A stretch of DNA of 40,749 nucleotides from the NCBI GenBank assembly GCA_937967405.1, contig CALCJV010000051.1:1-40749 (forward strand), read 5' to 3'. The notes below the pieces were generated by a model, which was not told the origin of the DNA, searched no databases, and saw nothing but the letters and a program-made list of their open reading frames with translations. This DNA comes from an uncultured Chloroflexales bacterium (GTDB lineage: Bacteria; Chloroflexota; Chloroflexia; Chloroflexales; Chloroflexaceae). Of this stretch, positions 1 through 7,712 are shown piece by piece. Position 1 is the first letter of the stretch. Each line of letters begins with the position of its first letter. Made by a program: the position numbers and the translations under genes.

Positions 1-178
1 CATGACGCACTGGCGCAGGCTCAGGTTGCATTCAGGCAGCTGTCATTCGCGTGTCAGCAATGCGGGGCGCAAACACGGGAACGAAATCGGTGCTGTTTGC
101 GTATTACCTAACGGATAGACCAAACTACTCCGGCGTGGGCCGGAGTGCAGATACCTTATAAGGAGTAACCCGATTACC
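1..178. other. window edge and leader of the META lipoprotein gene
   Basis: No gene can be called here. A frame entering from the left edge stays open to a TAA at about 106-108 and could be the tail of an upstream gene, but 35 codons give no recognisable family. A perfect hairpin lies at 127-146 (8-bp arms ACTCCGGC/GCCGGAGT, loop GTGG). It could end an upstream transcript or sit in the leader of the next gene. It has no T tract. AGGAG at 161-165 lies 13 nt before the ATG at 179, which is a rather long spacing. Confidence 0.5.
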
Positions 179-2470
179 ATGCGAATGCTACTTGTAACCC
201 TAACGATGCTACTTGCTATTGGGACGCTGGCCGCGTGTGGCACCACGCCACCGCCGACTACACCCGATGCCGCGCCTGTGGCTGGTGGTGCAGAGAAGAC
301 GATCTTCGTGGCCGCCGAGACTGTGCCGTGCACCGGCGTAGCCCCGATGGACTGCCTCCAGATCAAAGAGAGCCGCGATGCAGAGTGGCAGCTCTACTAT
401 GATCAGATTGAAGGCTTTACCTACGAACCCGGCTTTGAATACGAGCTACAGGTGCGCGAAGAGCCGATTGAAAACCCGCCTGCGGATGGCTCATCGCGCA
501 AGCTGATCTTCATTGCTGTCGTCAATCGCACCCCCGTCGGCAATAGTGCAGCCGCCAACATCCCCGCCGATCTGCTCGGCAAACAGTGGGTGCTAGAACG
601 ACTCGGTGCGGCCAACGAGCCACAGCCACTTCTTGCAGGTACGGTGATCACCTTGCGCTTTGAGGAAGAGGGCGGGCGCATCACTGGCTCGGCCGGCTGC
701 AACAACTACTTTGCACAGGTAAGCTTCTCCGGCGAGGCGGTGAGCATCACCACACCCGGTGCAACCAAGAAGCTCTGCCCTGATGTTGAGGGCATTATGG
801 AGCAGGAGTACGCCTATCTGCAACTGCTCGAACAGGTTGAGAGCTTTAGCCAACAGGATCGTAGCCTAACCCTGAACGCTGGCGATCAAGTACTGATCTT
901 CCGCTCAGGCCCACCGAGCAATGGCGCAGGCGCGGATGCCCCAGCCCCCACCAACCCGCTCGCAGGCACGGAATGGAACCTCGTCGAGCTTACCGTCGGT
1001 GAAGTGGTGACTCCGACCCTATCCGATGCCCCTGCGACTATCAGCTTCGATCCTGAGGGCGAAACCGGCCGCTATACAGGCACGGGTGGCTGCAACCGTT
1101 TGGCCGGCAGCTACCGCGTGAATGGCGATAGCATCAGCTTTGAAGCGGGCATTACCACCCTGATCGCCTGTCCAGAGCCGATTATGGATCAGGAGTTGCA
1201 GCTGACAGCGGCACTGCGTGCCGCAACCCGCTTTGAAGTGGTGGATGATCGCCTGACGATCTTCTTTGAGGGCGAAGGTGGCAACCTCGATACATTGGTG
1301 TTCAGCCGCGCCAACACCATTGATCCAACCCCGCCGACCAGTGGCGATCAACTGCCGCCGCTGGCTGGGGTGGAGTGGAACCTGATGGCCTTTGTAGAGG
1401 ATGGCACAGAAACACCCGCATTGCCCGATGCCTCTGCAAACATCACCTTCGATGGGGCTGGCCGCTACAGTGGCACCGGCGGCTGCAATCGTTTGGCGGG
1501 CGGCTATAGCATTAGTGGCGATGCGATTACGTTTGATCCGGGCTTGTCCACGGCGATGGCCTGCCCAGAGCCGATAATGGATCAGGAGCTACGCTTCACC
1601 CAAGCACTTATTGATGCGACCAGCTTTACGCTTGATGGTGATAAACTGACGATCTTCTACATCGTTGGGGGTGGCGGTCGCACGGGTGAGCTACGCTTCG
1701 TCGCCAACACCGCTAGCATCACCCCTGCACCAAGCGGAGCGCAAAGCCTCACCGATGCAACGTGGCGGTTGGTCTCGCTCAATCAGGGCGGTGTAGCCGT
1801 GCCCGTATTGGCCGATACCACCCCTATGATCGCCTTTACGGACGATGGGCGTGTGGCTGGTTCGGGCGGTTGTAACCGCTTCTTTGGCGGCTACACACTG
1901 GATGGCAATGCGCTCACGTTCGACGCACTGGGCAGCACCGAGATGGCGTGCGAGCCGGAGATTATGGCCCAAGAGACCGCGATGCTGACGCTGTTGGGCG
2001 CAGTCACCAGCTACGAGCGGGCCGAGGATGTGCTCCTGCTCAACACGGATACTGGCGATACATTGGTCTTTGAACGGCAAGCGGAGGATATGATGAGTAC
2101 AAATGAATTGACTGGAACCGCATGGAAACTGACCACGCTGGTTAGCGCAGGCACAGCGACCAAGGCCATTGTGAATGAGGAGCTGGGACGCGAGGCTGGC
2201 TTTGAATTTCTGCCGGAAGGGCGCGTTTCGGGCAGTGGCGGCTGCAATGTGATCAACGCAAGCTTCACCCTCGATGGCGACAAGCTTAGCTTCGGGCCAG
2301 TGATGAGCACGATGATGGCGTGTGCCGAAGATGTGATGCAGCAGGAAATTGCCTTTACGCAAGCTCTCGAACAGATTGAAACCTTCACCCTTGAGGGTGA
2401 TACGTTGACGCTCAGCTCAGCCGATCAGCAAACCCAGTTGATCTTCGAGCGCGTGGCCAAATCCAAATAA
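179..2470 (+). CDS. lipoprotein with DUF4377-like domain and five META (HslJ-like) domains
   Basis: This is a predicted exported lipoprotein of 763 aa. A short hydrophobic signal ends in the lipobox LAAC with Cys20. Residues about 45-120 resemble DUF4377: a VPCTG...DCLQ segment, then IEGFTYEPGFEYEL. Five META domains follow, starting near residues 130, 262, 396, 525 and 646. Each has a W-x-L opening, a GSGGCN-type turn, a T-x-x-x-C strand and an IMxQE helix. META domains occur in HslJ and in secreted stress or protease-inhibitor-like proteins, but their molecular role is unclear. Most family members carry one or two copies, so five is a lot. The copies differ clearly in sequence, so the expansion is old. 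Linkers are Pro/Thr/Ala-rich, as expected for a surface protein. The family is secure; the function is unknown. Confidence 0.9.
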   Translation: MRMLLVTLTMLLAIGTLAACGTTPPPTTPDAAPVAGGAEKTIFVAAETVPCTGVAPMDCLQIKESRDAEWQLYYDQIEGFTYEPGFEYELQVREEPIENPPADGSSRKLIFIAVVNRTPVGNSAAANIPADLLGKQWVLERLGAANEPQPLLAGTVITLRFEEEGGRITGSAGCNNYFAQVSFSGEAVSITTPGATKKLCPDVEGIMEQEYAYLQLLEQVESFSQQDRSLTLNAGDQVLIFRSGPPSNGAGADAPAPTNPLAGTEWNLVELTVGEVVTPTLSDAPATISFDPEGETGRYTGTGGCNRLAGSYRVNGDSISFEAGITTLIACPEPIMDQELQLTAALRAATRFEVVDDRLTIFFEGEGGNLDTLVFSRANTIDPTPPTSGDQLPPLAGVEWNLMAFVEDGTETPALPDASANITFDGAGRYSGTGGCNRLAGGYSISGDAITFDPGLSTAMACPEPIMDQELRFTQALIDATSFTLDGDKLTIFYIVGGGGRTGELRFVANTASITPAPSGAQSLTDATWRLVSLNQGGVAVPVLADTTPMIAFTDDGRVAGSGGCNRFFGGYTLDGNALTFDALGSTEMACEPEIMAQETAMLTLLGAVTSYERAEDVLLLNTDTGDTLVFERQAEDMMSTNELTGTAWKLTTLVSAGTATKAIVNEELGREAGFEFLPEGRVSGSGGCNVINASFTLDGDKLSFGPVMSTMMACAEDVMQQEIAFTQALEQIETFTLEGDTLTLSSADQQTQLIFERVAKSK

Positions 2471-2525
2471 GGACAACACCCGCGCTGTTCTGCACCATCA
2501 CAGCGATCTGGCTTATAATCGAGAC

Positions 2526-2650
2526 GGAGAACCGACTAATGCAGCTAGGGCATTCCACGCGGGATGCCCTAGCGTACTAGCATAAGGGCTACTGGGGCGG
2601 CTAGCTGCATCAGTGCGGGCCCTATTCGCGCCGAGCGGCGCGAAGCCGCC
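2526..2650. ncRNA. candidate structured RNA or palindromic block
   Basis: Four inverted repeats nest within about 110 bp. An inner hairpin at 2545-2572 has 12-bp arms with one G-U pair and a 4-nt loop. ATGCAG at 2539-2544 pairs with CTGCAT at 2605-2610 around it, and the match extends to a perfect 10 bp (2539-2548/2601-2610) that would compete with the inner hairpin. A perfect 8-bp stem with loop GAGC lies at 2625-2644. GGCGGC at 2596-2601 can close around that stem with GCCGCC at 2645-2650. A TATAAT at 2514-2519 could start a plus-strand transcript near 2526. No T tract follows, so it is not a simple terminator. It matches no RNA family I recognise (not tRNA, SRP, RNase P or tmRNA). It could also be a palindromic repeat element. 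Strand is uncertain. Confidence 0.3.
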
Positions 2651-2737
2651 TAGCACAAGGATACTCGCAACGGGCCACATGGGATGCGGAAGACGATGGG
2701 GCATAAAGGCAGTGGGCCCAACGCTACGTAATTGTAG

Positions 2738-2743
2738 TATAAT
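2738..2743 (+). promoter_or_regulatory. possible -10 box upstream of the repeat/GAF gene
   Basis: A perfect TATAAT lies in an AT-rich stretch about 240 bp before the start at 2984. No good -35 box is found 16-18 bp upstream, and there is no TGn extension, so this is only suggestive. Confidence 0.3.
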
Positions 2744-2983
2744 TTAGTTAAGGAAAGATTACAGAATAGATACAAATTCCTGCAATCACTCGATTGCAAA
2801 CAAGATTGCACGCGCATAACCACATAGCCCTGCTCTTCTTTACGTACCGGCGACACCAAGCATGGCATTGGTACGCCAAATACGTAGGCGTTTACAGCAC
2901 GAAGTTTGGCACGGAGCGCAACAACCGAAAGCAGCCCACCATAACGGATATAAGCCTTGATAATGATCGAAGGAGCAACAAGC

Positions 2984-4999
2984 ATGAGTGGTGCAGATGG
3001 GAAAGAGGTGAAATCTGGCTCAACCGTGAAGACTTCTTTTACTGAAGTACGGACTGAGTTGGATGTGCAGGACAGTTCTTATATGGCAGTGGTTAGAATT
3101 GTTGAAGCAGAACCAGCAGCCACGGCTGAGGTTGGCCTGCTAGCCGCAGCGGTAACCGTCGAGCCAGTATCAATCAGCCTAGCCGCCGACCTCGACGCGC
3201 TCCTCACGGATCTGGATGCTGATGTGGATGTGCAATCGCCCGACTTCCGCACCAGCTGGCGGGCCCGGCTGGCCGACCTGCGCGAGAAGCTGGCTGTCAA
3301 GCTGGCTCTGCCCACACCCACCGCCCCTGAGGCGGGCATTGCCGCCACCGGCGCGGGGCTAGCCGCCGGACTGACCCTGCCCACGCTGCCCACGGGCGAG
3401 CTTGACCTCACCGCCCTGCCGCCTGAGGTGGAGCTGAAACTCGCCACCCGCTATGAGCGCACCCGCCTCAACGCTGAGCTGGATGCCTTCGATGCCCGCT
3501 TTGCCGATGAACTGCACGGGCTGGATGAAGACCACGAGTTCCGCACCGAATACGCCGCCCTCCGCGCTGCGATGACCGCGCCCGATGCCGACCTCGATGC
3601 CACAACCCTCTCCGGCTGGCGGGCCCGGCTGGCCGACCTGCGCGAGAAGCTGGCTGTCAAGCTGGCTCTGCCCACACCCACCGCCCCTGAGGCCGACGTT
3701 GCCGCCACCGGCGCGGGGCTAGCCGCCGGACTGACCCTGCCCACGCTGCCCACGGGCGAGCTTGACCTCACCGCCCTGCCGCCTGAGGTGGAGCTGAAAC
3801 TCGCTACACATTACGATGGCCTGCGCTTGCAGGTTGAGCTAGCTGAATTGCAAAAACGCTTCAAGCCCCAGCTTGCCGCCGATCCAACCCTGAAAGCCAG
3901 CTTTACCACCCTCAAGGCCAATATAGACAACAATCTTGACGCGCTCACACTGCCTGATCTACGGGCCCGCTTAGCAGACCTCCGCGAAAAACTGATCGTG
4001 CTTACTGTACCAGCCCAATCTACTCCGACGGAAATAAGCATGCAGGCCGATAGAGCGCGGCTGCGCCTTGAACTACACGATCTCGAAGCCACCTATGGCA
4101 TTCTGTTGCCGGAACAGCCCACTCTTCAAGCTGAGTACACCGAGCTGCAACAGGCCCTTGCCAACAACCCAGATCGCCCTGAAGAGCTGACCATTCTTTG
4201 GCGGCGGCTCGTTACCCTGCGCGACCAGCTGGCAATCCTGAGCATCCGTGCGACCCGCTCCAGCGATGCTGCACCAAGTCCAGCCCAAGCTACGCCGCGC
4301 ACAGCAGCCCCACTCACGCTTGACCCCGACACCCAAGCCGATTTGGTGATGCTGCGGGATGAGATGATCCTCGCCGCTACCGACCCGTTCCAACAGCGCG
4401 TGATGCAGCAGATGTTCTCGCTCTCCCGCGATAATCACGACTGGCTGTGGCACATTACACTCACCATCACAACTGCCGCCTATGGCTATGGCTTTAACCG
4501 CGCCGCGATCTTCCTCAACGAAAACACCGATGGCACGTACCTGCGCGGTATTCTAGGGATTGGCAACTTCGATTACGTCGAAGCCCTCGATGCATGGGAC
4601 GACAAGCCGGCCCTTGACTTTGACACCTATATCACCTACCTACGTGAAGACCGGCTAGAGCATACACCGGTTGAGCTTGCTACCCGTACCATGACTATCG
4701 CGCTCGGCCAACCCGATGATGCCTTCACCTACGTAATGGAACATGGCACGCGCACAATTGTTCTTGTTGAAGACGTAGCTGCCCGCCTACCGCTCAATTT
4801 CATCGAACGCTTTGGGCACACGCGCTACGTGCTGTTGCCTGTGCGTACCCGTAGCCACCAGCTGGGGGTACTTGTCGCCGATAACTACCAGACCAATCAC
4901 TGGATCGCAGATGACGCTCTTGATGGCTTGCAACGCCTGCTCAATCGGGCCGCTTTGATCTATCTGTATGGTAACTTTGAAACACCCGATCTGGCGTGA
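2984..4999 (+). CDS. helical-repeat protein with C-terminal GAF-like domain
   Basis: This is a 671-aa protein of unknown role. I chose ATG 2984 because AGGAG (2971-2975) lies 8 nt before it; in-frame TTG 2957 and ATG 2963 lie upstream of that site. Residues about 60-430 are built from Ala/Leu-rich helical modules, each ending in a RARLADLREKL-type motif (near residues 93, 213, 327 and, diverged, 406). Two modules share a nearly identical 64-residue block (about 91-154 and 211-274) containing a PTPTAPE and GELDLTALPPEVELKL segment. Residues about 485-665 look like a GAF domain: an NRAAIFL strand, then a VLLPVRTRSHQLGVLVADN strand pair and a closing helix. There are no membrane segments and no kinase or output domain. 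A cytosolic sensor or scaffold is plausible but is inference. Confidence 0.75.
   Translation: MSGADGKEVKSGSTVKTSFTEVRTELDVQDSSYMAVVRIVEAEPAATAEVGLLAAAVTVEPVSISLAADLDALLTDLDADVDVQSPDFRTSWRARLADLREKLAVKLALPTPTAPEAGIAATGAGLAAGLTLPTLPTGELDLTALPPEVELKLATRYERTRLNAELDAFDARFADELHGLDEDHEFRTEYAALRAAMTAPDADLDATTLSGWRARLADLREKLAVKLALPTPTAPEADVAATGAGLAAGLTLPTLPTGELDLTALPPEVELKLATHYDGLRLQVELAELQKRFKPQLAADPTLKASFTTLKANIDNNLDALTLPDLRARLADLREKLIVLTVPAQSTPTEISMQADRARLRLELHDLEATYGILLPEQPTLQAEYTELQQALANNPDRPEELTILWRRLVTLRDQLAILSIRATRSSDAAPSPAQATPRTAAPLTLDPDTQADLVMLRDEMILAATDPFQQRVMQQMFSLSRDNHDWLWHITLTITTAAYGYGFNRAAIFLNENTDGTYLRGILGIGNFDYVEALDAWDDKPALDFDTYITYLREDRLEHTPVELATRTMTIALGQPDDAFTYVMEHGTRTIVLVEDVAARLPLNFIERFGHTRYVLLPVRTRSHQLGVLVADNYQTNHWIADDALDGLQRLLNRAALIYLYGNFETPDLA
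3255..3804 (+). repeat. 190-bp direct repeat inside the helical-repeat gene, period 360 bp
   Basis: Bases 3255-3444 recur at 3615-3804 with three mismatches, clustered near 3334-3338. The offset is exactly 360 bp (120 codons), so the reading frame is kept. The flanking module halves are clearly diverged. A recent in-frame duplication or gene conversion within an older repeat array would explain this. Confidence 0.95.
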
Positions 5000-5095
5000 T
5001 CATGTAGTGTAGCTGGCTCATATGCTGCGAGTACAGATCAGGGCTAATCTGTGCCCGCTTGCTTGTCCAAGCGATGGGAAGAGAGGATGTGAGGT

Positions 5096-5740
5096 ATGCT
5101 TGTTCCGTTGTGGTTGCGCCTACGTGGCAACCGTGCCTCGCGGCTGGTGTTGCTTTGGGCGTGGTTGCTTGCCGCTTGTGCTAGCCTCCAGCTCACCCCA
5201 ACAATCACCTTCCCTAGCCCCGATGCAACCTTCCCCGTTGGAGTTATACCGGTGCAAGGCACTGGGGCGGCAGGCACGGCAGTGGAGGTGCTTGTGGATG
5301 GGAGCGTGGCCGGTGCAGCTACCGTGAATGATCAGGGCACGTGGCTCGTTAACCTCAGCTTCGATACACCTGCGGTGCGCCAGATCAGTGCACGTATTCG
5401 TGATGCTGATGGGCGAACCGGAATCGAGACCGAGCCGATTCAGGTCACGATTACGGCCCCTGCTGTACCGGCCGTACAGCCACCTACACTGGAACTGCCC
5501 GCCGATCCGGTAGCAGGTGAGATTGTGCTACGCGGAACATCCGAAACCATGAGTATGGTTGTAGTGATCATCAACGAGAGTCCGATGGGGGCCTACACCT
5601 TGTCGGGCACGGAACGCGAATGGAGCATTCCGGTCACCCTTGCGGCAGGCGAGTATCGCGTGCGCGTGCTCGCAATGGAGCCAAACACGCTCAGTGTGTT
5701 TGCCGAGTCACCGCCGGTTACGCTGCGCGTGCGCGAGTAG
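5096..5740 (+). CDS. small lipoprotein with Ig-like/bacterial adhesion-type domain
   Basis: This is a 214-aa predicted exported lipoprotein. After a basic N-terminus (RLRGNRASR) and a hydrophobic segment comes a lipobox-like LAAC, which would anchor it on the outer face of the membrane. Residues about 35-120 form a beta-rich module (SPDATFPVG, VQGTGAAGTAVEVLVDG, TWLVNLSF) like the Big or Ig-like folds of surface proteins. A second similar half begins near residue 128 (PTLELPADPVAGEIVLRGTS). No catalytic motif is visible. AGAGG lies about 9 nt before the ATG. It stands alone between the repeat/GAF gene and the ABC pair. Function is unknown; a structural or binding role at the surface is inference. 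Confidence 0.75.
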   Translation: MLVPLWLRLRGNRASRLVLLWAWLLAACASLQLTPTITFPSPDATFPVGVIPVQGTGAAGTAVEVLVDGSVAGAATVNDQGTWLVNLSFDTPAVRQISARIRDADGRTGIETEPIQVTITAPAVPAVQPPTLELPADPVAGEIVLRGTSETMSMVVVIINESPMGAYTLSGTEREWSIPVTLAAGEYRVRVLAMEPNTLSVFAESPPVTLRVRE

Positions 5741-5903
5741 TCTCATCCTGTGGGCTACCGTGCGGTATCCACCACACCTCATTTCCCCCGCCATAACTCA
5801 GCCCTAAGTACGATGGAGTTGCGTCGTGATGCTGCTATACTGCAACAGGTGGCTCATCTAGAGTCGCTTGGTGATCGAATATGGTTTGCAGGGGGAGATC
5901 GAA

Positions 5904-7691
5904 ATGCAACAGACGCTCAACCAGACGAGCCGCCGCCGCGAATTTACGGTTGCCGATGAGTACCAGTATGATCGCCGCTCGCCCGTGCGCTGGATCATTT
6001 CGCACATCATGCGCTATCCGTTGCTACCCGTCATCGCAATTGCCAGCAACATCCTTTCCAATGCCTCAATTGCCTATGGCGCAGTCCTGATTGGGCAGGG
6101 CTTCGATCTGATCAATCAGCCCGGCATCACCAGTGCCGATCTGCGTAGCCTTGCGCTACAGGTGTTCATCTTCTTTGCGGGCTTGGGTGTGTTTGGGGTG
6201 AGTGGCGCATTCGCCTATGAATTTATCGCCCAGCTGGTGGAGCGCAATACCCGTGAAGAGTTGTTTATCAGCTTGCTTGGCAAGAGCCAGACCTTTCACA
6301 ATCGGCAGCGGGTGGGCGATATTATGGCTCGTGCCACCAACGATGTGCAGCAGCTCAACATCATGATCAATCCCGGCATCGGGCTGATCGCGGATGCACT
6401 GTTCAGCATCATTGTGCCGATCATTGCGATTGGGTTGCTCAATGTCCAATTGCTGCTCGTGCCGATCCTGTTCTTGATCGTCTTCTTCTTTGCGCTACGT
6501 TCGTATGCGATCCAGCTCGGCCCAATCTCTGGGCAGCTGCGCGAGCAGTTTGGCGTGATGAATGCGGGCCTTGCCGAAGCAATTTCTGGGATCGAGGTGG
6601 TCAAAGCCTATGGGCAGGAGCCGTCTGAGCAAGACCGCTTCCTTGCGAATGCCCGCCGTTACCGCGATCTGTTTGTGGTGCAGGGGCGGGTGCAAGCGCG
6701 GTATCTCCCCGTGCTGCTGTTTGGGGTTGCGCTCGGCCTGGGCTTTGGGCACGCGCTGCTGCTATTTCGCGCTGGCGTGCTGACACAGGGCGACGTGGTG
6801 GCGTTTATGGGGTTGATGTTCTTGCTGCTGTTCCCTACCTTCATTTCGCTCTTTGCGTTTGTGCTGGTGCAGCTTGGGGCGGCAAGTGCCGAGCGGATAT
6901 TGAGCATCATCAACACCGAAACCGAGCTAGACGAGAATGCGGCGGGGGTGAGCCAACCCATGCGTGGCGAATTGGTCTTCGAGAACGTGACCTTCAGCTA
7001 TGGCGATGGCAGTGCTGCGCCGGTGCTCCGGAATATCTCCTTCCGCGCCAATGCGGGCGAGACAGTGGCGATTGTGGGGCAGACCGGCTCTGGCAAATCT
7101 ACGCTCACGCGCTTGGTCAACCGCACCTACGATGCGACTGCGGGACGGGTGCTGATTGATGGAGTGGATGTACGTGACTGGAGCCTGCAAGCCCTGCGTT
7201 CGCAAATCTCCACGATTGAGCAGGACATCTTCCTGTTTTCACGCACGATTGGCGAGAACATCGCCTTTGGGGTTCCTGATACAACGCAGGCCCAGATCGA
7301 GCAAGCCGCCCGCGACGCACAAGCCGATGCGTTTATCCGCAGCTTTCCCGATGGCTACGCTACCATGGTGGGTGAACGCGGGGTGACCCTCTCCGGGGGG
7401 CAACGCCAACGCCTTGCGATTGCACGGGCATTCCTGACTGATCCGCGCATCCTGATCCTTGATGACTCGACCAGCGCAATTGATAGTGCCACTGAGGATG
7501 AGATTCAGCAGGCGATGCAGCGCATCTTGCGTGGGCGCACCACGCTGCTGATTACGCACCGCCTCTCGCAGATTCGCTGGGCTGATCGGATTCTGGTGAT
7601 CCAGCGCGGCGAATTGGTGGCACAGGGCACGCACGACGAACTGATGACAAGCAGTGCCGATTATCGGCGCATCTTTGCCCGCTACGAATAG
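5904..7691 (+). CDS. ABC exporter half-transporter, degenerate Walker B subunit
   Basis: A 595-aa fused membrane/ATPase half-transporter (ABC-B type). I prefer ATG 5904 because GGGGGAG lies 6 nt upstream; an in-frame start at 5868 would add 12 residues without such a site. Six membrane helices span about residues 25-320. In the ATPase domain, Walker A GQTGSGKST is at 392-400, the signature LSGGQRQ near 497, and Walker B ends ILILDD with Asp521 where the catalytic Glu normally sits. The H-loop reads LLITHRLS. The next gene, 21 bp on, is a second half-transporter with the complementary defect, so the two should form one heterodimer. The pair resembles multidrug or lipid exporters (TM287/288, BmrCD), but the substrate cannot be read from sequence. 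Confidence 0.9.
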   Translation: MQQTLNQTSRRREFTVADEYQYDRRSPVRWIISHIMRYPLLPVIAIASNILSNASIAYGAVLIGQGFDLINQPGITSADLRSLALQVFIFFAGLGVFGVSGAFAYEFIAQLVERNTREELFISLLGKSQTFHNRQRVGDIMARATNDVQQLNIMINPGIGLIADALFSIIVPIIAIGLLNVQLLLVPILFLIVFFFALRSYAIQLGPISGQLREQFGVMNAGLAEAISGIEVVKAYGQEPSEQDRFLANARRYRDLFVVQGRVQARYLPVLLFGVALGLGFGHALLLFRAGVLTQGDVVAFMGLMFLLLFPTFISLFAFVLVQLGAASAERILSIINTETELDENAAGVSQPMRGELVFENVTFSYGDGSAAPVLRNISFRANAGETVAIVGQTGSGKSTLTRLVNRTYDATAGRVLIDGVDVRDWSLQALRSQISTIEQDIFLFSRTIGENIAFGVPDTTQAQIEQAARDAQADAFIRSFPDGYATMVGERGVTLSGGQRQRLAIARAFLTDPRILILDDSTSAIDSATEDEIQQAMQRILRGRTTLLITHRLSQIRWADRILVIQRGELVAQGTHDELMTSSADYRRIFARYE

Positions 7692-7712
7692 CACCACAGG
7701 AGGTACGTCCAG

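Larger units (their letters stand above)
2471..2983. other. 513-bp gene-free region with structured palindromes
   Basis: There is no convincing coding frame between the META gene and the repeat/GAF gene. The left half (2514-2650) holds a TATAAT box and nested inverted repeats, listed separately. The right half is AT-richer, carries a second TATAAT at 2738-2743, and ends in the Shine-Dalgarno AGGAG (2971-2975) of the next gene. An 83-codon open frame at 2794-3045 overlaps the next gene and has no recognisable features. Confidence 0.6.

Noticed and set aside
1-108. Open frame entering from the left edge, possible tail of an upstream gene
   Set aside because: Only 35 codons with no family features; cannot be told from chance.
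2539-2650. tRNA or known housekeeping RNA in the palindromic block
   Set aside because: No acceptor/T-arm layout, no TTCGA loop and no SRP or RNase P signature.
2794-3045. 83-codon open frame before the repeat/GAF gene
   Set aside because: Overlaps the start of a well-supported gene with a good Shine-Dalgarno, and has no recognisable protein character.
3255-3804. Direct repeat as a CRISPR or mobile element
   Set aside because: Only two copies, inside one reading frame and in register with protein modules; best explained as domain duplication.
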